DNA of 64,000 nucleotides from the NCBI GenBank assembly GCA_046330455.1, contig JAXLSU010000011.1:1-64000 (forward strand), in the 5' to 3' direction. Below, one piece after another: positions 29,797 to 37,146 of this stretch. Within the stretch, counting starts at the first letter, position 1, and every line of letters begins with the position of its first letter. The position numbers and the translations under genes are program-made. Below the pieces are notes generated by a model that was given only the letters and a program-made list of their open reading frames with translations, was not told where the DNA came from and did not search any database. The DNA is from CAVQXR01 sp046330455 (GTDB lineage: Bacteria; Actinomycetota; Thermoleophilia; Gaiellales; Gaiellaceae).

Positions 29797-30588
29797 ATGA
29801 TCGCATCGCCGCGACCGGCTTCGCTCAGACTCGCGGTCTGGAACTGCCGAGGCGGGCTCGACCGTAAGTGCGACGCCCTGCGCAGCCTGGGAGTCGACAT
29901 CGCGGTCGTGCCTGAATGCGCACGGGCGCCGGCGTTCGCGGACAGGCCCGGTGTGGCGTTCGCATGGAAGGGTCGCTCTCCCACCAAGGGTCTCGGAGTG
30001 TTCGCGTTCGGGGGCTGGTGCCTCGACCCGGTCGCGGAGCGCGACGAGCTCCCGTGGGTGCTCCCGCTCCGGCTGATCGATCCGGACGGCGCCGAAGCGG
30101 CGCTACTGCTCGCCGTCTGGACGATCGCGAACGCAGCGGGGGGCTGGCCGGGATACGCGGGGCAGGTCGCGGCGGCGATCGATGCCTGGGGCGCACAGCT
30201 CGAAGGACTGCCCATGATCCTGGCCGGCGACCTGAACTGCGCGGCGCAGGGCTCCGGCGCCGGCCCGCACCTGCGCAACGTCGAGCAGCTCGCGGAGCTC
30301 GGCGTCGAGTCCGCCTACCACGCCCACCACGGGCTCGAGCACGGCGACGAGACCGCGATGACGCTCCGCTGGAAGGGGCGTGGCGGTCACGTCTCCGGGC
30401 ACCACGTCGACTTCGTGTTCCTGTCCCGGCCACTGCTCGATCGACTCGAGGCTGTCGAGATCGGCAGCATGCGCGACTGGGTCGAGAGCGGGCTCTCCGA
30501 CCACTGCCCGGTCATCGTCGACCTTGCCCGGCGCCCGTTGCCAGACAGCGCAATACCCCCAGGCCCGCCCGCCCTCGTAGCTCAGTAG
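29797..30588 (+). CDS. Endonuclease/exonuclease/phosphatase (DNase I-fold) protein
   Basis: 263 residues from ATG 29797. The standard EEP catalytic landmarks are all present: LAVWNCRGG near residue 12, a Glu in VVPECARA, GDLNCAAQG near residue 146, HHVDFVF near 205, and SDHCPVIVDL near 234. This predicts a Mg2+-dependent phosphodiesterase with DNA, RNA or lipid phosphates as possible substrates. No signal peptide. It follows the SIR2 gene on the same strand and could be its partner. The last codons (ALVAQ, TAG) are formed by a tRNA-like fragment. Confidence 0.82.
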   Translation: MIASPRPASLRLAVWNCRGGLDRKCDALRSLGVDIAVVPECARAPAFADRPGVAFAWKGRSPTKGLGVFAFGGWCLDPVAERDELPWVLPLRLIDPDGAEAALLLAVWTIANAAGGWPGYAGQVAAAIDAWGAQLEGLPMILAGDLNCAAQGSGAGPHLRNVEQLAELGVESAYHAHHGLEHGDETAMTLRWKGRGGHVSGHHVDFVFLSRPLLDRLEAVEIGSMRDWVESGLSDHCPVIVDLARRPLPDSAIPPGPPALVAQ

Positions 30589-30643
30589 ATCGAGCTACTG
30601 CCTCTCTGAACGGGCACACCGCAGACGGATCGAGCCTGCCAGG
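30571..30643 (+). other. tRNA-like fragment, not a working tRNA
   Basis: The first 25 bases, GCCCTCGTAGCTCAG then TAGATCGAGC, match the 5' acceptor and D-arm of the window's real tRNA-Arg (34089) at most positions. The anticodon stem does not pair cleanly, and no CGAGGGC partner for the acceptor follows. The EEP gene's TAG stop lies inside it. Most likely a decayed tRNA or an old integration-site trace at the edge of the defence genes; chance resemblance is possible. Confidence 0.35.
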
Positions 30644-30649
30644 AGTCGC

Positions 30650-31153
30650 TCAATCCCGGTCGACTGCGTCCCGGCACACCCACGGCGAGCCGAGGGCCAG
30701 CACAACCCCGAATGAAGGCTTCTCGCGGGAGCCGCCGACGAGCATCGCCGGTACCGTCGCGGCGACATGGCCCCGCCTCTCTAGGGACGAGAACACCGGC
30801 GCGTACTCCTCGGCGTCCTCGGCACTCAGATAGCCCAGCATGCCGCCGCCGTCCGCCCAGATCGCGACGGCGTTCTCGTCGTACTCGTTGTCGGGTTCGG
30901 GCACCAGGATGGCCCTGAACCACCTGCGATCGGTCTCCTCGCGGGCGACCTCGGCCGCGTACTCGTCCAGGACATCGAGGAAGGGCTCCGCGGTCGAGGT
31001 CGCAGGTGCGAGAGCCCTCAGAGCATCCTGGTGGTGGCTCTCGCCCACGACGCGCACGAGACCGGTCGCCGGGAGCTCGAACGCTTCGAGTCTCAAGGAA
31101 CCTTCGCGGCCGGTTCGCCTGCGGTGTCCGAGCGCGCGTTTCAGGATCCCCAT
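30650..31153 (-). CDS. HIRAN-domain protein
   Basis: 167 residues from ATG 31153. Residues ~33-125 form a HIRAN domain (VRVVGESHHQDALRAL, then ILVPEPDNEYDENAVAIWA and LGYLSAEDA). HIRAN binds single-stranded DNA 3' ends and often stands alone or with nucleases and helicases in defence islands. The rest is unassigned. The gene is convergent with the EEP gene and on the same strand as the coiled-coil nuclease-like gene at 31261, separated by about 107 bp. Confidence 0.8.
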   Translation of the reverse strand: MGILKRALGHRRRTGREGSLRLEAFELPATGLVRVVGESHHQDALRALAPATSTAEPFLDVLDEYAAEVAREETDRRWFRAILVPEPDNEYDENAVAIWADGGGMLGYLSAEDAEEYAPVFSSLERRGHVAATVPAMLVGGSREKPSFGVVLALGSPWVCRDAVDRD

Positions 31154-31260
31154 CTCGCTACTCCATCGAGCTCACGGCACCCTCGTGCTCCGGCCCGCAG
31201 TTGCCGTCACCCCACCCCCGCTCACCGTCACCTCGAGCCGCAACAACGGGGCCCAGCGCC

Positions 31261-32502
31261 TCACGACGCGGCTCCGAGCTCACGCTCGAGATCGTCGAGC
31301 GTGTCGCCGACCTCGCTCACCAGCCTCTCGAGATGGACGGTCGCGTCGCCGATCGCGTTCTTTGCCTTCGTGTTGCAACTCTTGATCGTGGCCGCCGTCT
31401 TGAGGCTCAGGCGTGCGGCGTCGATCAGGCTCTTGACGCTGAGGCGATCGATCGTCTCGAGGTCTTCACGCTCGCCGCGCAGGCAGACCCAGCGTGCCCA
31501 GAGGCAGGCGAGCCGCAGCGCCTGGGTGTCGCCCGACTCCTTGTCGAGAACGACGATCGCCTTGTCGTCGAAGACCTCGAACGGCTCACGGACAGGGGCG
31601 CCCGCCTGGCTCGAGAAGACCATGAGGCCGGCCTGGGCGTCCCGGTTCTCGATCGCGCGCTCGAGCTCGTCGAGCGCCGGCTTGAGCGCGAGCGACTCGT
31701 CCTTCACCTCGACGACGTACCTTGGCGCGCACCCGGTCGCGCCCCCGGCCCCGACGTACACGACGAGATCGCCGACCTTCCCCTTCTTGCCGGCCGTGTT
31801 GCCGACGTGCTCGGGCACGTCTTCGCGCACGGTCACGAGGCGAGTCACTTCCTCGAGGACGGCCTGCTCGAACTCGAGCCCCTTGATCGTCGTGCGCTCG
31901 TGCTCCTTCGCCCGAGCCTCGTCGATCCGGAGCTGCTCGCGGAGCTCGCCGAGTGCCTTCTCCGTCGCCTGCCCACGCTCCTTGATCTCCCGGACGATGT
32001 CACGCTGCCAGGCCGAGAGCGGGCTCTCGTCGTTGTCGGGATCCAGGAGGCGGCGAACGGCGAAGACCTGGTCCTCGCGCGCCTTCTTCAGCACGGTCTC
32101 GAGCTTCGCAAGAGCGCTCGTCTTCGAGTTCTCGTCGAAGGTCGCGCCGAGCTTCTGCTCGACGTCGGCAAGCCACGTGCGAAGCGCCGATGCGAGCTCG
32201 CCGTCCTCCTCGTCGAGGAGGCCGCGGGCGGAGTCGTCGACGCGCTGGGCGAGCTCTGCGACGCTGCGATCGAGTGTCGAGGTCAGCTCGGCGAACCGGT
32301 GCTCGACGAGCTCGGTGTCGAGGGTGGCGGCGGCAAGGCGCAGCGCCCGCGCCCCCATCGCCAGGCAGCGGTGCACCGCCTCCTCGACGTCCTCGGCCTC
32401 CCGCACATGGGCGACAACGTCCGGATCGGTCTCGCGGAAGTCCTCGAGAACGAGCTCGTCGCCCGCCAGAAATGCGCTCATGGTGTCGCTCGTGATGCTC
32501 AT
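31261..32502 (-). CDS. Coiled-coil protein with PD-(D/E)XK-like domain (RmuC/DUF2130-like fold)
   Basis: 413 residues; ATG 32502, with a second in-frame ATG seven codons on. Residues ~20-210 are helical, with heptad-rich stretches. A nuclease-type core follows: GLEFEQAVLEEV near 213, VGDLVVYVG near 245 and RYVVEVKDESLAL near 261, giving the E...D...E-x-K pattern. The C-terminal ~110 residues are helical (ETIDRLSVKSLIDAARL). I do not recognise a named family. The layout recalls RmuC-type or DUF2130 proteins that process DNA. It may work with the HIRAN protein downstream. Confidence 0.65.
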   Translation of the reverse strand: MSITSDTMSAFLAGDELVLEDFRETDPDVVAHVREAEDVEEAVHRCLAMGARALRLAAATLDTELVEHRFAELTSTLDRSVAELAQRVDDSARGLLDEEDGELASALRTWLADVEQKLGATFDENSKTSALAKLETVLKKAREDQVFAVRRLLDPDNDESPLSAWQRDIVREIKERGQATEKALGELREQLRIDEARAKEHERTTIKGLEFEQAVLEEVTRLVTVREDVPEHVGNTAGKKGKVGDLVVYVGAGGATGCAPRYVVEVKDESLALKPALDELERAIENRDAQAGLMVFSSQAGAPVREPFEVFDDKAIVVLDKESGDTQALRLACLWARWVCLRGEREDLETIDRLSVKSLIDAARLSLKTAATIKSCNTKAKNAIGDATVHLERLVSEVGDTLDDLERELGAAS

Positions 32503-32608
32503 GTCCCCTATTCACCCCCTGAACGACAATGCCTTACGCGTCCCTGCGGCACGGGAACCCGATCGCATCGTCCTCCGAATCGAAAGAGGCGACATCAGGG
32601 GACTCGCT

Positions 32609-32626
32609 GATCCGCGTTCGCGGATC
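32609..32626 (-). terminator. Hairpin downstream of vapC
   Basis: GATCCGCG and CGCGGATC are separated by TT, a perfect 8-bp inverted repeat about 42 nt past the VapC stop. No T-run follows, so intrinsic termination is uncertain; it may only stabilise the transcript end. Confidence 0.35.
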
Positions 32627-32667
32627 TCTACGGATCGGCAGCTGGTGTCGCCGCCGGCTCTACCGGC

Positions 32668-33072
32668 TCAGCCGGGCGGCGGAAGAAGCGTGAAGCCCTG
32701 ACGAGCGAAGTCGTCGTCGAACGCAAACGCCTCTGCGATCGCGAGCCGGCGCATGAGCTCGAAGCTCGTCCAGTCGACGAGCGAGACGTCTCTTGCCCCG
32801 CAAGCGAGCAGCGAGGCGACAGCCGCCCGGTGCAACGACTCGTCCACGAACACGAGCTCGAGCGCCGGCAGGAGATCATCGGCGAGAGAACGCACCGCCT
32901 CCATCCCGAGACGCCGCTGCACGAGCGCCGTCGCCTCGACAACCGCATACCCGTGCGTCACGAGCGTCTCGCCGTCGAGCAGCGCGGTCAGCGTCTCTGC
33001 CGCCGCGGCGTGGTTTCGGTCGTCGCGATCGAGCACGGCGTAGAGCGCCGACGTATCGACAAAGACGCTCAC
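32668..33072 (-). CDS. vapC: VapC-type PIN-domain toxin
   Basis: 134 residues. PIN ribonuclease landmarks: MSVFVDTSALYAVLD (first Asp), a conserved Glu in VVEATALVQ, and VSLVDWTSFELMR plus FAFDDDFARQGF near the end. Acts as a Mg2+-dependent RNase when freed from its antitoxin. It follows the ribbon-helix-helix antitoxin gene by 5 bp, the normal order. Confidence 0.85.
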   Translation of the reverse strand: MSVFVDTSALYAVLDRDDRNHAAAAETLTALLDGETLVTHGYAVVEATALVQRRLGMEAVRSLADDLLPALELVFVDESLHRAAVASLLACGARDVSLVDWTSFELMRRLAIAEAFAFDDDFARQGFTLLPPPG

Positions 33073-33077
33073 GCGGC

Positions 33078-33323
33078 CTACTGCCCGTACGCGTGCTCGA
33101 GCTCACGGTCGTGCTCGACCGACACGTCCTGCGCACCCGATGCAAACCGGCCGATCGCGGCCCGCGCCCGGACTGCCCGGGCCGAGGCCGGGGTTCGCAA
33201 TCCCTCCTCGATCAGCTCCCGGATCACGGCAGCCATCGAACAACCCCGCTGAGCAGCGACCGAGCGCAACACCCGCGCCTGTTCCTCTGTGAGCTGGAGT
33301 TGGGTCCTGACCACCTCCATCAT
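33078..33323 (-). CDS. vapB: Ribbon-helix-helix antitoxin (VapB-type)
   Basis: 81 residues from the ATG pair at 33320-33323. An N-terminal strand (VVRTQLQLTEEQ) is followed by two helices (ARVLRSVAAQRGCSMAAVIR), the RHH DNA-binding fold, then a charged tail (ASGAQDVSVEHD) that would bind the toxin. The gene is 5 bp ahead of vapC. The longer upstream frame is not needed. Confidence 0.8.
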   Translation of the reverse strand: MMEVVRTQLQLTEEQARVLRSVAAQRGCSMAAVIRELIEEGLRTPASARAVRARAAIGRFASGAQDVSVEHDRELEHAYGQ

Positions 33324-33479
33324 GTTAGCACTAGCTGCTCCTTGACAGCATCTCTCTCCCGGGGCGGGCGTCGGAGGTTCGACCACTCCCTGGGCCATAC
33401 TGCTCGCCGGGACGCCGTCCCGAGGACGGCTGGCCTGCGGGAGCTACGAGACCCGTCCCCGCTCCGGCAAGATCACCTC

Positions 33480-34076
33480 GTGGAGGAGCGTGATCTCGGG
33501 AGCACGGCGGCCGGACCGGACGGGGGCCGAGCCGTTAGCCTTCGCTCCAGAGTGAGCCTCGTCGTCGCCGTTGCCGCGCTCGTCGTGGCCCTCGACGCGG
33601 CCACGAAGGCGCTTGCCGTTCAGGTGCTCAGCGGGCGGGACGCCGTGGAGGTGCTCGGCGGTGCCGTGCAGCTCGAGCTCTACCGCAACTTCGCCGGGCC
33701 GCGGAACATGCTCGAGGGCCACCCGGTGCTCGTGTCGCTCCTCGCACTGATCGGGGTCGTTGCGTTCTCGCTGCTGGCGACCCGGGTCCGGACGACGACG
33801 ACGGCGATCGCCGTCGGGCTCGTCCTGGGCGGCGGGATCGGGAACCTCGCCGATCGGATCGTCCGTGCTCCCGGCCCCCTTCACGGCGGCGTGATCGACT
33901 GGCTGAGGCCGGGGTGGTCGTCGGGCAGCATGAACCTCGCCGATCTCGCGATCCAGATCGCGTTGTTCGTGTTCGTCCTCGGGACGGGGTACGCGTGGTG
34001 GCGCGACCGCCGACGACTCCGGGACATCGCCTCGACCGCTTGCCCGGGCTGCCAGGATCCGGGCAGCCCGCGGTAG
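33480..34076 (+). CDS. lspA: Signal peptidase II (lipoprotein signal peptidase)
   Basis: About 198 residues from GTG 33480; GTG 33552 is an alternative that would remove a hydrophilic leader. It has four membrane segments. The two aspartate motifs are present: GIGNLADRIVRAPGP and SSGSMNLADLAIQIAL. The early RNFAGPRNM segment replaces the usual RNxGxAF motif. The enzyme cleaves prolipoproteins in the membrane after diacylglyceryl transfer. Ends 13 bp before tRNA-Arg. No partner pseudouridine synthase gene (rluD) is next to it. Confidence 0.82.
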   Translation: MEERDLGSTAAGPDGGRAVSLRSRVSLVVAVAALVVALDAATKALAVQVLSGRDAVEVLGGAVQLELYRNFAGPRNMLEGHPVLVSLLALIGVVAFSLLATRVRTTTTAIAVGLVLGGGIGNLADRIVRAPGPLHGGVIDWLRPGWSSGSMNLADLAIQIALFVFVLGTGYAWWRDRRRLRDIASTACPGCQDPGSPR

Positions 34077-34088
34077 CCTTCAAACCGG

Positions 34089-34160
34089 GCCCCCGTAGCT
34101 CAGTGGATAGAGCAGCGGTTTCCTAAACCGCGTGCACAGGTTCGATTCCTGTCGGGGGCA
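34089..34160 (+). tRNA. tRNA-Arg (anticodon CCT)
   Basis: The acceptor arms GCCCCCG and CGGGGGC pair fully. The D-arm is GCTC...GAGC, the anticodon stem GCGGT/ACCGC holds the loop TTCCTAA (anticodon CCT, reading AGG), and the T-arm is ACAGG TTCGATT CCTGT. A discriminator A follows and CCA is not encoded. tRNA-Arg genes are common integration sites, but no repeat of the 3' end was seen. Confidence 0.93.
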
Positions 34161-34386
34161 CTTCCCTCGTTTCCCGAGGGTGCCTGCCACGCGGCAACTG
34201 AGAAGGCACCATGGCTACACGGCGACTGACCGACCTCGATCAGGAGGTCGCGAAGGATCCGCCGTATCCAACGAGCGGCAGCACAGGATCACCAGCGCCG
34301 AGGTACGGAGGTTCGAGCAGACGCTTGCCGCTGCGTGTGTAGCCGGAGGGTCAGACGCTCCGCCGGATGCCCAGACGTCGGCGAGA

Positions 34387-34848
34387 TCATTCCCCGTCGT
34401 CGTCGCTGACGCGACCGTACTGATCCGGGATCCATCCCCAGCCCCAGATCGGGACGGGTCCCTTCGGTGGAACGCCGTACTCCTCCACCGGGTCGACGTC
34501 TGTCGCCTGGACCCCGCAGCGGTGGCGCCAGCTGTCACCGAGGTCGAAGACGTAGTCGAATGCAGACCCGCGGGCGAGACCGAGTGTGCCCAGCCGCACG
34601 CTCACACTGTCGATCACATCCGGCTCGAAGTCGCTTCCGCCGAGCATGTAGCGTCTTCTGTCGGTGAGTTCGAACTCGTGCAGATGTGAGTGATCCCAGC
34701 GCGCGAACGCGAGGTCGATTCCCGCGGCGAGCTCTGCGAGCGTGTGTCTCGGCGAGGCGATCATCACCCGGCCCGGCGGCCGCTCCAGCACGAGACCCCC
34801 GCCCGAGAGGAGCTCGACCCGGATCGAGATCCAGCGCACGCTAGGCAC
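34387..34848 (-). CDS. pRiA4b ORF-3-like protein
   Basis: 153 residues; GTG 34848 sits within the stop region of a small upstream frame. Conserved features of the family are present: an ISIRVELLSGGGLV strand, HTLAELAAGIDLAFARWD, then HLHEF and YMLGG, FDYVFDLGDSWRHR, and the tail PVEEYG, PPKGPVP, IWGWG. The family was first seen on plasmids and is common near mobile elements. Its biochemical function is unknown. It lies beside a tRNA and TA modules. Confidence 0.82.
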   Translation of the reverse strand: MPSVRWISIRVELLSGGGLVLERPPGRVMIASPRHTLAELAAGIDLAFARWDHSHLHEFELTDRRRYMLGGSDFEPDVIDSVSVRLGTLGLARGSAFDYVFDLGDSWRHRCGVQATDVDPVEEYGVPPKGPVPIWGWGWIPDQYGRVSDDDGE

Positions 34849-34969
34849 GGCGCTCCTCCGCCGCCGCCCACCAGTCCGGCAGATCCCCGGCTTCGGTCAG
34901 ACGCTCGAGCGTCGCGGCAACGGTCTCGACGTCGGCGCCCGGGCCGCCGAGGAAGCCCTGTCGCTCCAT
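34841..34969 (-). CDS. 42-residue small protein upstream of the pRiA4b-like gene
   Basis: A short frame from ATG 34969 to TAG 34841-34843. It reads MERQGFLGGPGADVETVAAT then an amphipathic stretch ending WWAAAEERR. It overlaps the next gene's GTG, which suggests coupling. No ribosome site is clear, no family recognised, and it may not be real. Confidence 0.35.
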   Translation of the reverse strand: MERQGFLGGPGADVETVAATLERLTEAGDLPDWWAAAEERRA

Positions 34970-35011
34970 CGCCAAGGAGGCTACCGCGTGGGCACCACAG
35001 GTTCTCGCCAC

Positions 35012-35034
35012 ATGATGGTGTATAGTGACACCAT
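35012..35034 (+). promoter_or_regulatory. Operator-like inverted repeat at the vapB start
   Basis: ATGGTGT and ACACCAT flank ATAGTG (35015-35034), overlapping the start codon of the antitoxin gene. RHH antitoxins bind such palindromes to repress their own operon. TATAGT in the centre could be part of the -10 of a leaderless-type transcript, in which case the true start might be later. Confidence 0.5.
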
Positions 35035-35293
35035 AGGACGGACGCAGATCTACCTGGGAAGCGACGAGCTCGAGCTGCTCGACCGCGTCGCACGCGCGAC
35101 CGGCGCATCGCGATCCGAGCTCGTGCGGCGCGCCGTGCGGAGGACCTTCGGAGAGCCCACGAAGGCCGACAGGCTCCAGGCGCTCGCCGCGAGCGCCGGG
35201 TCGTGGCGTGGTCGCGGTTTCACCGGGAGCCAGTACGTGGACGCGGTCCGCGGCGACCTCTCCGAGCGCCTGGGCCGCCTCGGGCTCGAGTGA
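35012..35293 (+). CDS. vapB: Ribbon-helix-helix antitoxin (VapB-type)
   Basis: About 93 residues; ATG at 35012 or 35015. RHH fold: RTQIYLGSDELELLDRVARA, then GASRSELVRRAVRRTF. The C-terminal part (SWRGRGFTGSQYVDAVR) would lie in the toxin groove. Stop overlaps the vapC GTG (GTGA at 35290). A palindrome over the start suggests autorepression. Confidence 0.82.
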   Translation: MMVYSDTIGRTQIYLGSDELELLDRVARATGASRSELVRRAVRRTFGEPTKADRLQALAASAGSWRGRGFTGSQYVDAVRGDLSERLGRLGLE

Positions 35294-37008
35294 AGGCCCT
35301 CGACACGACGGTCGCGGTCGACCATCTTCGAGGCGACCAGGCCGCCGTCGACCTCCTGAGAGAGCTCGTCGAGAACGACGAGACCCTCGCCGCGAGCGAG
35401 GTGGTCCGGTTCGAGCTCATCGCGGGAGTCCGGGGCGACGAGCTCCCGGCGCTCGAGGAGCTCTTCTCCGCAGTCTCGTGGGTTGCGGTCGACGAGGACG
35501 TCGCTCGCGCCGCCGGCGAGCTGGCCCGCAAGCATCGCCGTGCGCACGGCGGGATCGACGACGCCGACTACCTGATCGCCGCCACGGCGCTCCTGCTCGA
35601 CGCCGACCTGCTGACGACCAACGTCCGCCACTTTCCGATGCTCCCGGGCCTCACCGCACCGTACTGACGCGCTGGCGGTCACGCCGGCGCCGCGACGCTG
35701 AGACCGTGTGCCCGGGCCGCGGAGGCGAGCTTCGAGTCGTAGCAGACGAAGTCGCGGAGACCGCTCCCGGCAGCGAGCGCGGTCGCCAGGTGGATCGCGT
35801 CGAGGGCCCGGAGGCCCGGGTCGAGGCCGATCGCGACCCGCTCGATGGTCTCGTCGAGCTCGACCACGGCGAGCGTCGAGGCGAGCGCGTCGGCGCGGTC
35901 GGCGGCTCCGAGCCGGCGACCGACCCGGCGCAGCTCGACGATCCCGGCCCGGCTGGTGAGTAGCAGCTCGTCGGTCGAGGTCAGGAAGGCGAGGAGCGCC
36001 CCGGTCTCCCGTTCCTCGGCCAGAAGCTTCACCGCCGCCGAGGTGTCGAGGTAGTGCACGGGTCACCTTGCCCCTGACGGCGCCCGATCCGTAGTACCGG
36101 AACGCCTCGGGAGCCTCCGGCAGCGGGTACCGCCGGTCGATCACCGGCGCGAAGGCTCCCGCCTCGAAGAGCTCGTTCATCCGCACGAGGTCAGCCGACG
36201 ACGGCCTGTACAGGAGCAGCTTGGCCTTCCTTTCGCCCCGCCACCCGAGAGCGACGGTCTTCAGGATGACGGAGGTCGAGCCTCCGACGATCACGCACAG
36301 GCCGCCCGGGCTCAGGGATCGCCGGTAGTCGGAGACCGACCGCTGCGCCACGACATCGATCACGAGGTCGTAGGTCTGGCCGTTCCTCGTGAAGTCCTCG
36401 CGCGCATAGTCGATCACGTGATCCGCGCCGACGGAGCGCATCAGCTCGAGCTTCCCGGCGCTGTCGACGCCCGTGACCTCGGCTCCGCGGGACTTCGCGA
36501 GCTGGATCCCGATCGTCCCCACCCCGCCGCCTGCGCCGTTGAACAGCACCCGCCGCCGCCGCTCGACCTCACCCTTCCGTAGCGCCTGCAGCGCGAGGAC
36601 GCCCGCCTGGGGGACGGCGGCGGCCTGCTCGAAGGTCATCCCCGGGGACTTCTGCGCCAGGGCTTCCTCCCGGGCACACACGTACTCGGCGAATCCTCCC
36701 CAGCCGCAGCCGGAGAGATCGCCGAAGACCTCGTCGCCCGGGCCGAACCGCGTCACCTTGCCGCCGACCGCCTCGACCGTCCCCGCGACGTCGCAGCCGA
36801 GGACCCGCTTGCCGCGCCTCGGCCGGACGAGCCCGAACATCGCCCGGTTCGCGAACGGCGTGCCCCTGAGGCGGCCCCAGTCCCACTCGTTGATGCACGA
36901 GGCGTGGGCCCGGATCAGCACCTCGTCCGCCCGTGGGGTCGGCCGCTCGACCTCCTCGAGGCACAGGGCATCGGGCGAGCCGTACTCCCGGTGGACGATC
37001 GCCTTCAT
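35050..37008 (-). CDS. Quinone-oxidoreductase-like MDR protein whose frame runs past its normal end
   Basis: ATG 37008 (MKAIVHREYGSPDALCLEEV). Residues 1-~314 are a full zinc-independent MDR enzyme: DEVLIRAHASCINEWDW, GCDVAGTVEAVGG, the cofactor motif NGAGGGVGTIGIQLAKSRGA, and YAREDF...YDLVID. It predicts NADPH-dependent reduction of quinones or enones. The family normally ends a few residues after GKVT (about 36065). Here no stop occurs in frame until 35050, so the formal frame crosses the neighbouring vapC and vapBC genes in another phase. Everything below about 36060 has a composition unlike the enzyme. Either a stop was lost or an indel hides it. Confidence 0.7.
   Translation of the reverse strand: MKAIVHREYGSPDALCLEEVERPTPRADEVLIRAHASCINEWDWGRLRGTPFANRAMFGLVRPRRGKRVLGCDVAGTVEAVGGKVTRFGPGDEVFGDLSGCGWGGFAEYVCAREEALAQKSPGMTFEQAAAVPQAGVLALQALRKGEVERRRRVLFNGAGGGVGTIGIQLAKSRGAEVTGVDSAGKLELMRSVGADHVIDYAREDFTRNGQTYDLVIDVVAQRSVSDYRRSLSPGGLCVIVGGSTSVILKTVALGWRGERKAKLLLYRPSSADLVRMNELFEAGAFAPVIDRRYPLPEAPEAFRYYGSGAVRGKVTRALPRHLGGGEASGRGTGDRGAPRLPDLDRRAATHQPGRDRRAAPGRSPARSRRPRRRARLDARRGRARRDHRAGRDRPRPGPPGPRRDPPGDRARCRERSPRLRLLRLEARLRGPGTRSQRRGAGVTASASVRCGEAREHRKVADVGRQQVGVEQERRGGDQVVGVVDPAVRTAMLAGQLAGGASDVLVDRNPRDCGEELLERRELVAPDSRDELEPDHLARGEGLVVLDELSQEVDGGLVASKMVDRDRRVEGLHSSPRRPRRSERSPRTASTYWLPVKPRPRHDPALAASAWSLSAFVGSPKVLRTARRTSSDRDAPVARATRSSSSSSSLPR
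35290..35667 (+). CDS. vapC: VapC-type PIN-domain toxin
   Basis: 125 residues from GTG 35290 coupled to the antitoxin gene. PIN motifs: VKALDTTVAVDHLRG with the first Asp, VVRFELIAGVR with the Glu, and IDDADYLIAATALLL with DADLLTTN for the last acidic pair. All catalytic acids appear present, so it should be an active RNase under VapB control. Confidence 0.87.
   Translation: MKALDTTVAVDHLRGDQAAVDLLRELVENDETLAASEVVRFELIAGVRGDELPALEELFSAVSWVAVDEDVARAAGELARKHRRAHGGIDDADYLIAATALLLDADLLTTNVRHFPMLPGLTAPY
35679..36059 (-). CDS. vapC: VapC-type PIN-domain toxin without an adjacent antitoxin
   Basis: 126 residues from GTG 36059, with AAGG about 7 nt upstream. PIN motifs: YLDTSAAVKLLAEE, a Glu in GIVELRRVG, and LRALDAIHLATALAAG with FVCYDSKLASAA. 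Normally a VapB gene lies just upstream, but here the upstream sequence is the end of the MDR oxidoreductase. That gene's own stop is missing, so the join may be a recombination point that removed vapB. Convergent with the vapC ending at 35667. Confidence 0.78.
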   Translation of the reverse strand: MHYLDTSAAVKLLAEERETGALLAFLTSTDELLLTSRAGIVELRRVGRRLGAADRADALASTLAVVELDETIERVAIGLDPGLRALDAIHLATALAAGSGLRDFVCYDSKLASAARAHGLSVAAPA

Positions 37009-37146
37009 CCCAGCACGAGCGTAGATGCTCGTCGCGAGGGAGGCGATCGCGCCGCGAGCCTGGCCGGAGGTCCGCCTCTAGCAACGGATGGCACGAATCG
37101 CCGATCGGGCGTATCATCCTGGCTTCCCCACTGGAGGAGGGTTCTG

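Noticed and set aside
30571..30643. Functional tRNA gene
   Set aside because: The 3' acceptor strand and anticodon stem do not pair; kept only as a fragment.
31006..32610. Long plus-strand frames over the coiled-coil nuclease-like gene
   Set aside because: No domain features; the minus-strand protein has helical heptads and an E-x-K core.
34161..34386. Possible small gene after tRNA-Arg (MATRRLTDLD..., ATG 34211)
   Set aside because: Stops after ~43 codons unless a frame change is allowed; no family or strong ribosome site, so not annotated.
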